A DNA stretch of 64,000 nt, from positions 414,629 through 478,628 of the forward strand of contig NZ_GL698429.1 in NCBI RefSeq assembly GCF_000187265.1. Reading direction: 5' to 3'. The position numbers were made by a program, and so were the translations under genes. Of the stretch, positions 1-8,264 are shown piece by piece (position 1 is the stretch's first letter; the number at the start of each line of letters is the position of its first letter). This DNA comes from Streptococcus equinus ATCC 9812. Its GTDB lineage: Bacteria; Bacillota; Bacilli; Lactobacillales; Streptococcaceae. The notes under the pieces were generated by a model. It did not search any database, had not been told where the DNA came from, and was given only the letters and a program-made list of their open reading frames with translations.

Positions 1-39
1 TTAATAAATCTCAAAGGAAAAATAACAGGAGAAAATGGT

Positions 40-1440
40 ATGAATATCTTATTATTAATTGCATTTTTGCTAACAGAAATCGGACTTGTAACATTTACAT
101 TGACAGAGCAAAGACAGAAAAAACAGTGGCATTTTAATCGCCTTTATGCGAATGTACTGGAACTTTCACTTTACCTAGTATTTGCCTGTTTTCCAGGGAT
201 AGATTTTAGTTTTCGTTATAAGGGCTTACTGATTATCTTATTGGTGCGAATTCTTATAAAAGCGATTTTCACTTTTATAAATCGTAACAAGACAGGACGA
301 AAAAGTATTGCCTCTACAGTGATCAGTGCATTACTTGCCATGTGTCTTCTTGGCACAGCGATGCTGCCTGCCTTTTTGTTCGCAGATTACAAAGGAAGAG
401 AAGTCACCGGGTCCTATAAGATTGCTCAGACGGAAGCGATTCTCGTAGACGAATCCAGAGAAGAGACATTCGAAAATGACGGATCGAAAAGAGAAGTTCC
501 AGTACATTTTTATTACCCGGAAGATGCCGGGGATGGAGAAACATTTCCGCTTGTGATTTTTTCCCATGGGGCATTTGGATACTATCAGAGCAACAGTTCT
601 ACTTACATGGAGCTGGCGTCCCATGGATATGTGGTTGTTAGTCTGGATCATCCTTACCATTCATTTTTCTGTAAGGATACGGATGGAAAGATTATCACCG
701 TGAATCAGGAATTTATGAATGATGTCATGAAGGTAAATGAAGACGCAATTCCTGAATCAGAAATTATTAGTCTTTCTAGTACATGGCTGAAACTTCGCAC
801 GGAAGATATTTCCTTCGTCATTGACTCGATTGAACATTATAATAAAGATGGAAAACTGGATGAATCATGGTTTGTAAAAGTTAATCAGGACATGATCCTT
901 AAGGCTCTTGATATGGTTGATACAGATAAGATTGGACTTATGGGTCATTCTCTTGGAGGAGCATCTTCCGTAGAGCTTGGCCGTGTAAGAGATGATATCG
1001 ATGCTGTTATCGATCTTGATGGAACCATGCTTAGTGAACAGAAAGGCGTCGTAGAATGTGAACCCTACGAATTTGAGGGTATCAGGTATCATGAGAAGTA
1101 CATTTTAGACGAAACGCCGTATCCGGTTCCATTATTTGCCATGGATAGTGTTCTTCACCATGAGTCGAGAGTTGGTGCGAAAGCCATTGATATGCCTTAT
1201 GCGAATAACACTGTTCTTGAGAATGCCGTAGAAGGATATGAAACCTATATTGTAGATACCGCCCATATGAACTTTACAGATCTTCCTTTATTCGCACCAT
1301 TTCTTGGAAAGATGTTAGGAACAGGAACGATCGATGCGGGAAAATGTGTTGACATCATGAATGATTTAGTCCTTAAATTCTATGATGCAAAGTTAAAAGA
1401 TATGGGGACATTTGAAGTAAAGGATTGTTATGGAAATTAA
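40..1440 (+). CDS. Membrane-anchored alpha/beta hydrolase (PAF-acetylhydrolase/dienelactone hydrolase-like)
   Basis: A 466-residue protein. The first ~115 residues contain several hydrophobic segments, so the catalytic part is probably membrane-tethered. The hydrolase domain follows, with FSHGAFGYY (oxyanion region) and the nucleophile elbow GHSLGG near residue 303; a late DTAHMNF may supply the catalytic His. These features are those of the serine hydrolases related to platelet-activating-factor acetylhydrolase; the substrate cannot be told from sequence. A GGAG ribosome site precedes the ATG. The 3' end overlaps the LytTR gene by 11 bases, suggesting a translationally coupled operon. Codon use looks richer in GC than the streptococcal genes later in the window, which suggests transfer, perhaps from a clostridial relative (inference). 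Confidence 0.75.
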   Translation: MNILLLIAFLLTEIGLVTFTLTEQRQKKQWHFNRLYANVLELSLYLVFACFPGIDFSFRYKGLLIILLVRILIKAIFTFINRNKTGRKSIASTVISALLAMCLLGTAMLPAFLFADYKGREVTGSYKIAQTEAILVDESREETFENDGSKREVPVHFYYPEDAGDGETFPLVIFSHGAFGYYQSNSSTYMELASHGYVVVSLDHPYHSFFCKDTDGKIITVNQEFMNDVMKVNEDAIPESEIISLSSTWLKLRTEDISFVIDSIEHYNKDGKLDESWFVKVNQDMILKALDMVDTDKIGLMGHSLGGASSVELGRVRDDIDAVIDLDGTMLSEQKGVVECEPYEFEGIRYHEKYILDETPYPVPLFAMDSVLHHESRVGAKAIDMPYANNTVLENAVEGYETYIVDTAHMNFTDLPLFAPFLGKMLGTGTIDAGKCVDIMNDLVLKFYDAKLKDMGTFEVKDCYGN

Positions 1441-1879
1441 AATAAGCAGAATACCGGAAAATGAACCGGAACATCTCTATATTATGTGTCACGAGGTGAC
1501 AAGCGAAGTGAGAGAAATCATACATTTTGTAAAGTCCCTGCAAGGGACCATAACAGGAGATCTGGAAGATAAACAGTACGAGATCCAGGTGCCGGATATC
1601 CTGTACGTAGAAGCTGTAGATAACCGAACTTATATATATACATCAAAGCATGTGTATTCCAGTCGATTAAAACTTTATGAGCTGGAAAACCTTCTTCAGG
1701 ACAGATCCTTTTCTAGGATCTCCAAGTCAGTTATCGTAAATTTATTGAAGATCCGCTCTATGAAACCGGCACTTAATGGACGTTTCTGTGCTACTTTGAT
1801 GAATGGAGAAGACGTGATCATTTCAAGAAAATACGTGCAAGAGTTTAAAGAGAAGATTCGAGGGGGTGGAAAAAGATGA
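1430..1879 (+). CDS. LytTR-domain DNA-binding transcriptional regulator
   Basis: A 149-residue protein whose C-terminal two thirds match the LytTR DNA-binding fold: ILYVEAVDNRTYIYT, then LQDRSFSRISKSVIVNL, and a basic end with ISRKYVQEFKEKI. There is no receiver domain, so it belongs to the stand-alone LytTR type usually paired with a small membrane protein that restrains it. The next gene, which overlaps it by four bases, encodes exactly such a DUF3021-type membrane protein. It probably controls its own operon, which includes the upstream hydrolase. The signal sensed is unknown. Confidence 0.85.
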   Translation: MEIKISRIPENEPEHLYIMCHEVTSEVREIIHFVKSLQGTITGDLEDKQYEIQVPDILYVEAVDNRTYIYTSKHVYSSRLKLYELENLLQDRSFSRISKSVIVNLLKIRSMKPALNGRFCATLMNGEDVIISRKYVQEFKEKIRGGGKR

Positions 1880-2322
1880 GTTTGAAAGAGTTTGCACTGG
1901 ATCGGATCAAAGAATTTTTTATCATTACTACTTTGGTTAATATCGTAATGTTCGTATTAGGAACAATCTATCAGCGCGGACAGCTTTTTTCATACGAGGT
2001 TCTTTTACTGCCGCCACTTTATGGATTCTTCGGAACCTTACCGTCCTGGATTACTTACTCCAGGCGCGAATTGCAGGCAAAGCAGCTTTTCATCCGAAAG
2101 ATTTTTCAGGTTCTGGCATTGGAGATTCTAATGATCCTCATCATTTTCCCTGGAGAGATGTTGTGTAAAGAAAATCTGGGTATGATTCTGTCTTTAGCTA
2201 TAAGTATCATGGTTGTATATTTTCTGGTACTCTTGATTTCCTGGCTGCTGGACAAAAAACGTGCGGATCAGATGATGAAAGATTTGGAAATGTATCAGCA
2301 TCTTGCGGAGGATAATAGTTAA
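1876..2322 (+). CDS. DUF3021-family membrane protein, partner of the LytTR regulator
   Basis: A 148-residue protein with about four hydrophobic segments and a charged C-terminal tail (LLDKKRADQMMKDLEMYQ). It starts inside the end of the LytTR gene (ATGA overlap). Size, topology and position match the DUF3021 proteins encoded beside LytTR regulators in Firmicutes, where the membrane protein is thought to inhibit the regulator. The pairing is seen here; the inhibitory role is family knowledge and not shown by this sequence. Confidence 0.75.
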   Translation: MSLKEFALDRIKEFFIITTLVNIVMFVLGTIYQRGQLFSYEVLLLPPLYGFFGTLPSWITYSRRELQAKQLFIRKIFQVLALEILMILIIFPGEMLCKENLGMILSLAISIMVVYFLVLLISWLLDKKRADQMMKDLEMYQHLAEDNS

Positions 2323-2324
2323 AT

Positions 2325-2468
2325 ATGGATATTGCAATTAGAAGGGTCCAAAAAGAAGATCTGAAGGGGTGTGTATCAGCACTAGAAAATTCAACTCTTT
2401 CAGATGCATACTTTCAAACGGAAGAAAGCAGGGTAAATGCGGTGTAAGAAGCAATTGATATAAGATTA
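2325..2468 (+). pseudogene. GNAT acetyltransferase N-terminal remnant
   Basis: The reading frame from ATG 2325 gives MDIAIRRVQKEDLKGCVSAL and continues to a TAA at 2445. The same frame resumes with EAIDIRLR before another stop, so a nonsense change followed by loss of the rest is likely. The start resembles the N-terminus of GNAT-family acetyltransferases, which have about 170 residues. The remaining ~140 bases up to the next gene hold no complete frame. Confidence 0.5.
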
Positions 2469-2609
2469 CGGTAAAGTCAAAGAATGAGGATTCAAAAGTT
2501 CCGGTATGTCCTCCGGAAAAAGAAATGGCAATTATGGATGCATTGAAGCACTTTGGAATAATTTGATGGTGAGATAAATTCTGATATATACAGCTTAGGA
2601 GAATAATCA

Positions 2610-3443
2610 ATGAGAGCGAAGATTCGTAAATATATAGTGCCAATAATAATGCTTATCATATTTGAAACGGTAGCAATATCATTGTGGCTTTCAAAAGATA
2701 ATATTTTTTATTTGTTTAATTTTAGCTATATAGGTATTTCAATTGCTTTAGGAATAGGTCTGATGACAGCTAAAAACAAATATGGAAGGCGTGTAACACA
2801 GCTTCTAGTTGGAATGTATATGCTTATATATTTGGGCGTTATCAGTAACGAAAATATGCAAATAGAAGGATTTTGGCATTATCTATTTACGGGTGTTTTC
2901 GAGGCAGCAACTATTCATTATGCTGTTGCTAAGATTTTCGGTCCTCTTGTATTCGGAAGAGGTTGGTGTGGTTATGCTTGCTGGACAGCAATGATACTTG
3001 ATTTTCTTCCTTATAAACAACCTATTAGTCATGAGAGAAAGAAAATAGGGTGGTTAAGATATGTTATGTTTGCCATTTCTCTCATATTTGTGTCTACATT
3101 ATTTTTAGCAAATGTAGAAAATATAGAGAGAATAATGTTTGTGGCTTTTATTGTTGGCAATGTATTGTATTACGTATCTGGAATTGTATTGGCAGTTGTT
3201 TTCAAAGATAATCGTGCTTTCTGCAAATACTTGTGCCCAATTACAGTATTTTTAAAGCCAATGAGTTATTTTGCACTGTTCAGAGTTAAGTGTAATAAAG
3301 ATAAATGCATTTCCTGTGGTAAATGTAAAAAAGTATGTCCAATGGATGTTGATGTTACGGATAATTCACGAAAGCGTAAAAATGGAACAGAATGTATTTT
3401 ATGCTTAGAGTGCAAGAAAAGTTGTCCTAAAGGTGCACTATAA
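2610..3443 (+). CDS. Membrane 4Fe-4S ferredoxin-type protein (NapH/NosR-like)
   Basis: A 277-residue protein with several membrane segments, a conserved-looking GRGWCGYACWT motif near residue 116, and two C-terminal ferredoxin clusters: CNKDKCISCGKCKKVCP and CILCLECKKSCP. This layout is that of polyferredoxin membrane proteins of the NapH/NosR/CcoG type, which pass electrons across or along the membrane. The electron partner is not encoded nearby. An AGGAG site lies eight bases before the ATG. The following membrane protein gene is 34 bases downstream and probably co-transcribed. Such proteins are uncommon in streptococci, which supports foreign origin. Confidence 0.8.
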   Translation: MRAKIRKYIVPIIMLIIFETVAISLWLSKDNIFYLFNFSYIGISIALGIGLMTAKNKYGRRVTQLLVGMYMLIYLGVISNENMQIEGFWHYLFTGVFEAATIHYAVAKIFGPLVFGRGWCGYACWTAMILDFLPYKQPISHERKKIGWLRYVMFAISLIFVSTLFLANVENIERIMFVAFIVGNVLYYVSGIVLAVVFKDNRAFCKYLCPITVFLKPMSYFALFRVKCNKDKCISCGKCKKVCPMDVDVTDNSRKRKNGTECILCLECKKSCPKGAL

Positions 3444-3477
3444 AATTTGAATTTGTATGAATGGAGATGATTTTTCT

Positions 3478-4146
3478 ATGATAGAAAAAGATTTATCAAA
3501 TAAGAGATTACTATTGATTGGTCTTATTGCTGCTATTATTACTGTGCTAGGCGGTGAACTGCCAATCGGGTGGTATAAAATGCCCGAAACTGACGGTACG
3601 CTAATGGCTCAATTGGGTGGCTATGGAAATGTATCTACATTTCAGCTTGCCTGTGGCGTTTTTTTTGGTGGAATAGGGATAGCACTTCAGTCATTTGGAT
3701 TCGAGGCATTATCACATATCATAGGTAAAGACGGTCAAAATCCTAAAACAAGCAAAATGATTCATATCGGAGCATTGGCTTGCGGTTTTTTAGGTCCGGT
3801 AGTACATATACTCTGCATTGCACTTATGTATGTGTGCAGAGGAAATGATATAGATGAAATAATGAACTTTGCATTGTTTATTGTTGCGCCTATCTGTATA
3901 GTATTTATGCCTGTTTATATGGCTATGATGGTTGTTATGTTTATTGCTATTTTCAGAAAAAAGACGGTTTTGCCAAGGTGTGCGGCGTTTCTAAATCCGG
4001 CAATAATAATGATGGCTGTAAATATTATTACATTTTTCGGCGGAAATAATGAAATTGCTCATTCGTTACAAATGGCTAATATGGGGCTTGGCTCAGTAAT
4101 TACATTCGGCGGATTTTTTCTGTTGTGTAAAAAACAGATTCAATAA
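3478..4146 (+). CDS. Conserved membrane protein of unknown function
   Basis: A 222-residue protein when started at ATG 3478, where a GGAG lies about 12 bases upstream; an in-frame ATG at 3457 has no ribosome site. It has about six hydrophobic segments (for example LLLIGLIAAIITVLGG and IALCIALMYV-like stretches) and no catalytic motif that I recognise. It follows the 4Fe-4S membrane protein closely, so it may form part of the same membrane unit. I do not recognise the family with certainty. Confidence 0.6.
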   Translation: MIEKDLSNKRLLLIGLIAAIITVLGGELPIGWYKMPETDGTLMAQLGGYGNVSTFQLACGVFFGGIGIALQSFGFEALSHIIGKDGQNPKTSKMIHIGALACGFLGPVVHILCIALMYVCRGNDIDEIMNFALFIVAPICIVFMPVYMAMMVVMFIAIFRKKTVLPRCAAFLNPAIIMMAVNIITFFGGNNEIAHSLQMANMGLGSVITFGGFFLLCKKQIQ

Positions 4147-4666
4147 TTAAACTGACAAATCCCAGTTTAATCGCTCATCCGGATCAAATCGGAGGTTGAG
4201 ATTTACCCTCTGGATGCTATAATACACCCAAGCCAATTGATATTATCCGCAGGGGACAATCCCGTGTTATCACGGCTGATAACATTTTGATAACAATAGT
4301 CGTGATACTTGGGATAATATGAATACCACAAATAATCAGAAGAACAGGAATACATATCTTCTAAACAAAACTGTTTAAGAAATGAGTCCTGTTGTAGAGA
4401 TGGAGTAATTGAATACTATATCCAGTTATTATTTAATGGCGGACAGCTGCTTGAGCTGTCTGCCATTCTCTTTATTGTTCGTACTATTCGTTTTTTGATG
4501 ACGGATGCATGGCGGCAGGGATTTCTCCCCGTCGCCGTTTTCTGTTTCATGTTTTTTCGCAAGAAATTGCGAACTATTGATTACAATTTGTCAAAAATTA
4601 TTGATATATAGCGCATGATGTGATATGATATTTTTGTAAAATATTATGTAAACGGAGGGTTGACTT
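4147..4666. other. 520-base gap with two hairpins; no gene
   Basis: No convincing frame on either strand. A perfect hairpin (8-base arms around CGGC) lies at 4265-4284, itself flanked by an outer imperfect pair (ATTATCC near 4239 and GGATAATAT near 4313). A second strong hairpin of ten pairs lies at 4438-4464 (GGCGGACAGC / GCTGTCTGCC) and is followed by a pyrimidine-rich stretch, so it may end the upstream transcript. A GGAGG at 4654-4658 serves the next gene. Confidence 0.5.
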
Positions 4667-4882
4667 CTGAAGATCAGTTATAAAAAATTGTGGATATTGT
4701 TAATCAAAAAAGAAATCTCTCCCGTTACAATGAGGCGAGACCTTAGTATTGCAACAGGAACTATGACAAAATTGCGCAAAAACGAGGAAGTTGCATTATC
4801 CGTACTTTTGCGTATATGTGAATATTTAGATTGCAACATCGGCGATATATGCGATGCTGTCAGAGTAGAAAATAATATTTGA
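4667..4882 (+). CDS. Small XRE-family helix-turn-helix regulator, probable CTG start
   Basis: A compact Cro/CI-like helix-turn-helix protein of about 71 residues: IATGTMTKLRKNEEVALSVL and a conserved end CEYLDCNIGDICD. Starting at TTG 4688 would lose the first seven residues. Reading upstream in frame gives KISYKKLW preceded by CTG at 4667; the in-frame stop TGA lies at 4661. A perfect GGAGG sits at 4654-4658, eight bases before that CTG, and no in-frame ATG or GTG exists. I therefore place the start at the CTG. It probably regulates the cassette that follows. Confidence 0.75.
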   Translation: MKISYKKLWILLIKKEISPVTMRRDLSIATGTMTKLRKNEEVALSVLLRICEYLDCNIGDICDAVRVENNI

Positions 4883-4903
4883 TTTAGATAGAGAGGTAAG
4901 AGT

Positions 4904-5608
4904 ATGGCGTTTTGCATGAATTGCGGTCAACAACTACCAGAAGGTGCAAAATTCTGCTCTAATTGTGGAACTGCGACGGGAGAGGCTAAATCCGAGACAG
5001 CACAGCGAAAAACTGTATATGACGGAGAATTACATAAATGCCCGAATTGTGGTGAGCTCATTAACGCTTTTGTTACCATTTGTCCCGCTTGTAATTATGA
5101 ACTTCGAGGGGCCAAGGCATCTTCCATTGTGAAAGAATTTGCTGATAAATTGGAGCAAATCGAGCAAACGAGAGAATCGCAAAAATCACATTCGTTTATT
5201 GGCAAGCTATATGGTAGTGATGGGCAGTTGAATAAAACCGATGAACAAAAGATTAGTTTGATACGGAGTTTTTCAATCCCCAACACCAAAGAAGATATTT
5301 TTGAGTTTATGATTTTAGCAGCTTCAAACCTTGATTTGAAATTATACGGTCTTGGTGACAAGGGAGTTATTACAGCTTCACAGAGAGCTGTATCTGATGC
5401 TTGGTTGGCAAAGTTTGAGCAGGCATATGCGAAAGCGAGTTTTGCATTTGCAGCCTCTCCTGACTTTTTAGGAATAAAAGATATTTATGACAAAAAAATC
5501 AAGCAATTAAAAAGAAAGAAATTGGAATTTCCTATGTTGATACTTGGAATGCTTGCTCTTGCTTTTTTACCTTGGTTGCTGTTAGTTCTAATTCTCCGAT
5601 TGCTCTAA
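4904..5608 (+). CDS. Zinc-ribbon protein with C-terminal membrane anchor
   Basis: A 234-residue protein. It opens with a zinc ribbon (MAFCMNCGQQLPEGAKFCSN) and has a second one near residue 47 (CPNCGELINAFVTICPAC). A charged, probably helical middle follows, and the last ~25 residues form one hydrophobic segment (MLILGMLALAFLPWLLLVLI), giving a tail-anchored layout. GAGAGG lies before the ATG. It sits between the XRE gene and the SPFH gene, 38 bases before the latter, and is likely co-expressed with both. Zinc-ribbon and SPFH genes are also neighbours in the B. subtilis ydj phage-shock-like cluster (family knowledge). Confidence 0.7.
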   Translation: MAFCMNCGQQLPEGAKFCSNCGTATGEAKSETAQRKTVYDGELHKCPNCGELINAFVTICPACNYELRGAKASSIVKEFADKLEQIEQTRESQKSHSFIGKLYGSDGQLNKTDEQKISLIRSFSIPNTKEDIFEFMILAASNLDLKLYGLGDKGVITASQRAVSDAWLAKFEQAYAKASFAFAASPDFLGIKDIYDKKIKQLKRKKLEFPMLILGMLALAFLPWLLLVLILRLL

Positions 5609-5646
5609 TTCTCCGATAATCTGTGTATATAAAAGGAGCAAAAGAC

Positions 5647-6966
5647 ATGGCTTTATTTAATAAAAACAATTACAGAGGCGGTTTTATGGACGCGATACGC
5701 TGTGATGAGCCATCCTATCTTATTTGGAAATGGCATCCTGTTGGATCTCAGGGCGGAAATAACAACCGGGAAAACGCAATTCGTTGGGGCTCGTCTCTGC
5801 GTGTAAAAGATGGTGAAGTCGCCGTGTTTGTTTACAAGCAGAAAGACGGTACTATGCAGGATTTTATTGTAGGTCCGTTTGATGAAATTATTAAAACGAA
5901 GAACTTTCCTATTTTGGCAAGCATTGTAGGTCTTGCATACGAAGGCGGTACGCCTTTTCAGGCGGAAGTATATTTTATTAACCTTGCTCGTATTATTCAG
6001 GTAAAATTTGGCGTGCCTTTCTTTAATGTGTATGATCCAAGATTTTCTGATTTTGGTGTGCCTGTTGCAGTTAGAGGAACAATAAGTTTTAACATCAAAG
6101 ATTACCTTGAATTTATCAAGTTACATAGGCTAAATTCTTTTAATCTTGATGATTTTCAAAAGCAGATTCGTGATGCTACTATACGGTATGTTAAAGATGC
6201 CGTTGCTAATGCCCCTGCAGCTCACAACATTCCTCTTGTGCAGATCGAAACAAAAACTGCGCAGATTAATGATGCCATTGAATATGATCTCAGCGAGCGA
6301 TTGAATGAAGATTTCGGTGTAAATGTTTCTGGCGTTGATATCGGTGCCATTGAAGTTGACAAGTCTAGTGAAAGTTACCGCCAGCTTATGGCTGTCACAA
6401 AGGATATTGCCGCCGCAAAAGTCAAAGCAGAGACTGAAGATTACGTTGAAAGAATGCGTATCCAACGTGAAGAAGGTCAGTATGCGATGCACAAGCAGAC
6501 ACAATCTGCAAACATCGGAGCATTTCAGGTTGAAAAGCAGACCGAAGTTGGCATTGCCGGTGCTGAGGCTCTTGGGCATATGGGCGAGAACGGAGCTGGC
6601 GGCATTGAGCTCGGTGGAAACGGCGGCGGTTTCAATCCTGCTGCAATGATGGCGGGAATGGCACTCGGTGGAGCTGTCGGTCAGAGTATCGCAGGAACAA
6701 TGAATAATGCTATGGCGGGAATGAATCAACCGCAAAGTGGCGTTACTCCGCCTCCGATTCCTACGGTGGCATATCATGTTGCAATAAATGGGCAGGCTGC
6801 TGGACCATTTGACGTGAATGCTCTTGCGCAAATGGCATCCGTAGGGCAATTCAACGCTGATAGTCTGGTTTGGAAAGCCGGTATGGCAGAGTGGGTTAAA
6901 GCCGGAACTGTTGATGAACTGAAAAATGTTTTGGCAAGTATTCCTCCTGTGATACCCGCTGAGTAA
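5647..6966 (+). CDS. SPFH-domain (YdjI/virion-core-like) protein with C-terminal GYF_2 domain
   Basis: Starting at ATG 5647, with AAAGGAG eight bases upstream, the product has 439 residues. Residues ~15-300 form an SPFH/Band-7-like region of the YdjI type, beginning near DAIRCDEPSYLIWKWHPVGS. A Gly/Ala/Met-rich linker follows, and the last ~65 residues form a GYF_2 (DUF4339) domain with AGPFDVNALAQMA and LVWKAGMAEWVKAG. SPFH proteins build membrane-associated oligomers; GYF_2 domains bind partners. The next gene begins two bases after its stop, so the two are probably translationally coupled. Confidence 0.8.
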   Translation: MALFNKNNYRGGFMDAIRCDEPSYLIWKWHPVGSQGGNNNRENAIRWGSSLRVKDGEVAVFVYKQKDGTMQDFIVGPFDEIIKTKNFPILASIVGLAYEGGTPFQAEVYFINLARIIQVKFGVPFFNVYDPRFSDFGVPVAVRGTISFNIKDYLEFIKLHRLNSFNLDDFQKQIRDATIRYVKDAVANAPAAHNIPLVQIETKTAQINDAIEYDLSERLNEDFGVNVSGVDIGAIEVDKSSESYRQLMAVTKDIAAAKVKAETEDYVERMRIQREEGQYAMHKQTQSANIGAFQVEKQTEVGIAGAEALGHMGENGAGGIELGGNGGGFNPAAMMAGMALGGAVGQSIAGTMNNAMAGMNQPQSGVTPPPIPTVAYHVAINGQAAGPFDVNALAQMASVGQFNADSLVWKAGMAEWVKAGTVDELKNVLASIPPVIPAE

Positions 6967-6968
6967 AC

Positions 6969-7676
6969 ATGAACATTCATACCGACTTGATAAAAAGTAA
7001 GCGTTTTACATCGTCGATTGAACCAAGTGTTCTTAAGCATTCTCAAGAGTATAGGGTACTTGCAACACTGCGTTATCTGTTTCCGACACAATTCGAATCA
7101 ATGAATATTGGCGAAACTCCTGACCTTCAAGATTTGGAGAATAGCGTAGGCATTGAAGTTACCTCTGCTGTAAAAGAGGATGATATGATAGCATCTCGTA
7201 TCTTTTCTGAATTGTGTCAAGGTGAGCCGGAGGAAATAGAGAAACGCAAAGAAATAATCAAGAAATGTGGTTATTCGTGCTCTTTGCTAAAAGGCGAAAA
7301 GTATGCAATCAGTTCGTCTGGAACATCTGATGAAGAAAAACTCTTTTTTCAGGATAGCATACGAAAAAAAGTTAAAAAACTTCCTCGGTACCGAACAAAA
7401 TTTACGACAGTTGGTCTTGCGATTCTTTTGCCGGAAATTCCAACATCTTACGTAGAAGCGCATTTATCTAAATGGATTTCTGATTCGTTCAAAGGCATTG
7501 GAAACTCTTTTGATTTCATTTATGTGATTTCTCATCGCTTTTGTATATATTACGATGTACAGACAAATGGCATAGAGAAGCATACACTCACGCAGGACGA
7601 AAGCAACCTTCTTTCCACGATAGGCAGAATGACTGCAGAAGGAGAACTGTCCTTAATGGACAAAGAATGGTTGTAA
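6969..7676 (+). CDS. Hypothetical protein, possible PD-(D/E)XK nuclease-like fold
   Basis: A 235-residue soluble protein of no family I can name. Residues ~44-70 contain an acidic cluster, ESMNIGETPDLQDLENSVGI followed by EVTSAVK, that resembles the E...PD...IEV core of PD-(D/E)XK nucleases, although the usual lysine after the E-x is absent and only a later Lys is available. The gene starts two bases after the SPFH stop, so it belongs to the cassette. The nuclease call is tentative; a structural prediction would decide it. Confidence 0.5.
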   Translation: MNIHTDLIKSKRFTSSIEPSVLKHSQEYRVLATLRYLFPTQFESMNIGETPDLQDLENSVGIEVTSAVKEDDMIASRIFSELCQGEPEEIEKRKEIIKKCGYSCSLLKGEKYAISSSGTSDEEKLFFQDSIRKKVKKLPRYRTKFTTVGLAILLPEIPTSYVEAHLSKWISDSFKGIGNSFDFIYVISHRFCIYYDVQTNGIEKHTLTQDESNLLSTIGRMTAEGELSLMDKEWL

Positions 7677-7991
7677 ACATTTGGGTTTATAAAAGTCGTA
7701 GGGAAATTACTATTAATGTGGTGATAGCAATACGGTGATAGCAAAATGATAGCAGAAGTTAGGATACCCTATGTATATAGGATAATCTGAAACAATGCGA
7801 GTCAAATCGAGTCACATTCCCTAAACAAAGTCGTTTAAGGTCGGCTTTGTGTTTGCGAGTGGGAGTAGTACTAGATTTTTAGCGACAAAGTCGCAATAAA
7901 AATCTTTAGTACTACCCCTGCGATAGCTGTCTCATCGCAAGGAGCAAAAGCAACGATGTAATGAAGTAACAGCGAACCGCTGGAGGTAAAG

Positions 7992-8020
7992 AAAGCTAGT
8001 CAGATTAGACTAGCTTTTTT
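7992..8020 (+). terminator. Intrinsic terminator after first non-coding unit
   Basis: AAAGCTAGTC pairs with GACTAGCTTT around a six-base loop and is followed by TTT. Confidence 0.75.
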
Positions 8021-8141
8021 AGTTTTAAAATCCAAGTACAAGAGTGTTGATGCATTCCCTCTGCAATAGTGGCCTAAGAGCAAGGAGTGGAAACGACGCA
8101 GCGATTAGCTAGCCACGAACTACTGGGAGTTTAAATGATGC

Positions 8142-8175
8142 AACCACTTAGAAGTAAAACTTCTAGGTGGTTTTT
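8142..8175 (+). terminator. Intrinsic terminator after second non-coding unit
   Basis: AACCACTTAGAAGT pairs with ACTTCTAGGTGGTT (one mismatch) around AAA, followed by a T run. Confidence 0.75.
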
Positions 8176-8264
8176 ATGTTTTCCACTGCAGGAAAATTTC
8201 TTGTATGATATAATGTTTTAACGATTTTGTATTGTTTATTTTCGCTTTTTAAAGGAGGGTTGAG

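Larger units (their letters stand above)
7677..8264. other. 588-base structured non-coding region with two related units
   Basis: No gene is evident. It opens with short direct repeats (GTGATAGCA twice near 7720-7745 and GAGTCA twice near 7799-7815). A long imperfect hairpin spans 7865-7915 with arms GTAGTACT / AGTACTAC. Two alignable units then follow, at about 7917-7990 and 8054-8135. They share CCCT, GCAAGGAG, a CGAACxxCTGG core and similar spacing, and each runs into an intrinsic terminator. This could be a tandem pair of small RNAs. The likely edge between the foreign island and streptococcal DNA also lies in this gap (inference). Confidence 0.5.

Noticed and set aside
6130-6849. 239-codon minus-strand frame opposite the SPFH gene
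   Set aside because: Shadow of a clearly coding plus-strand gene; no ribosome site or recognisable motif.
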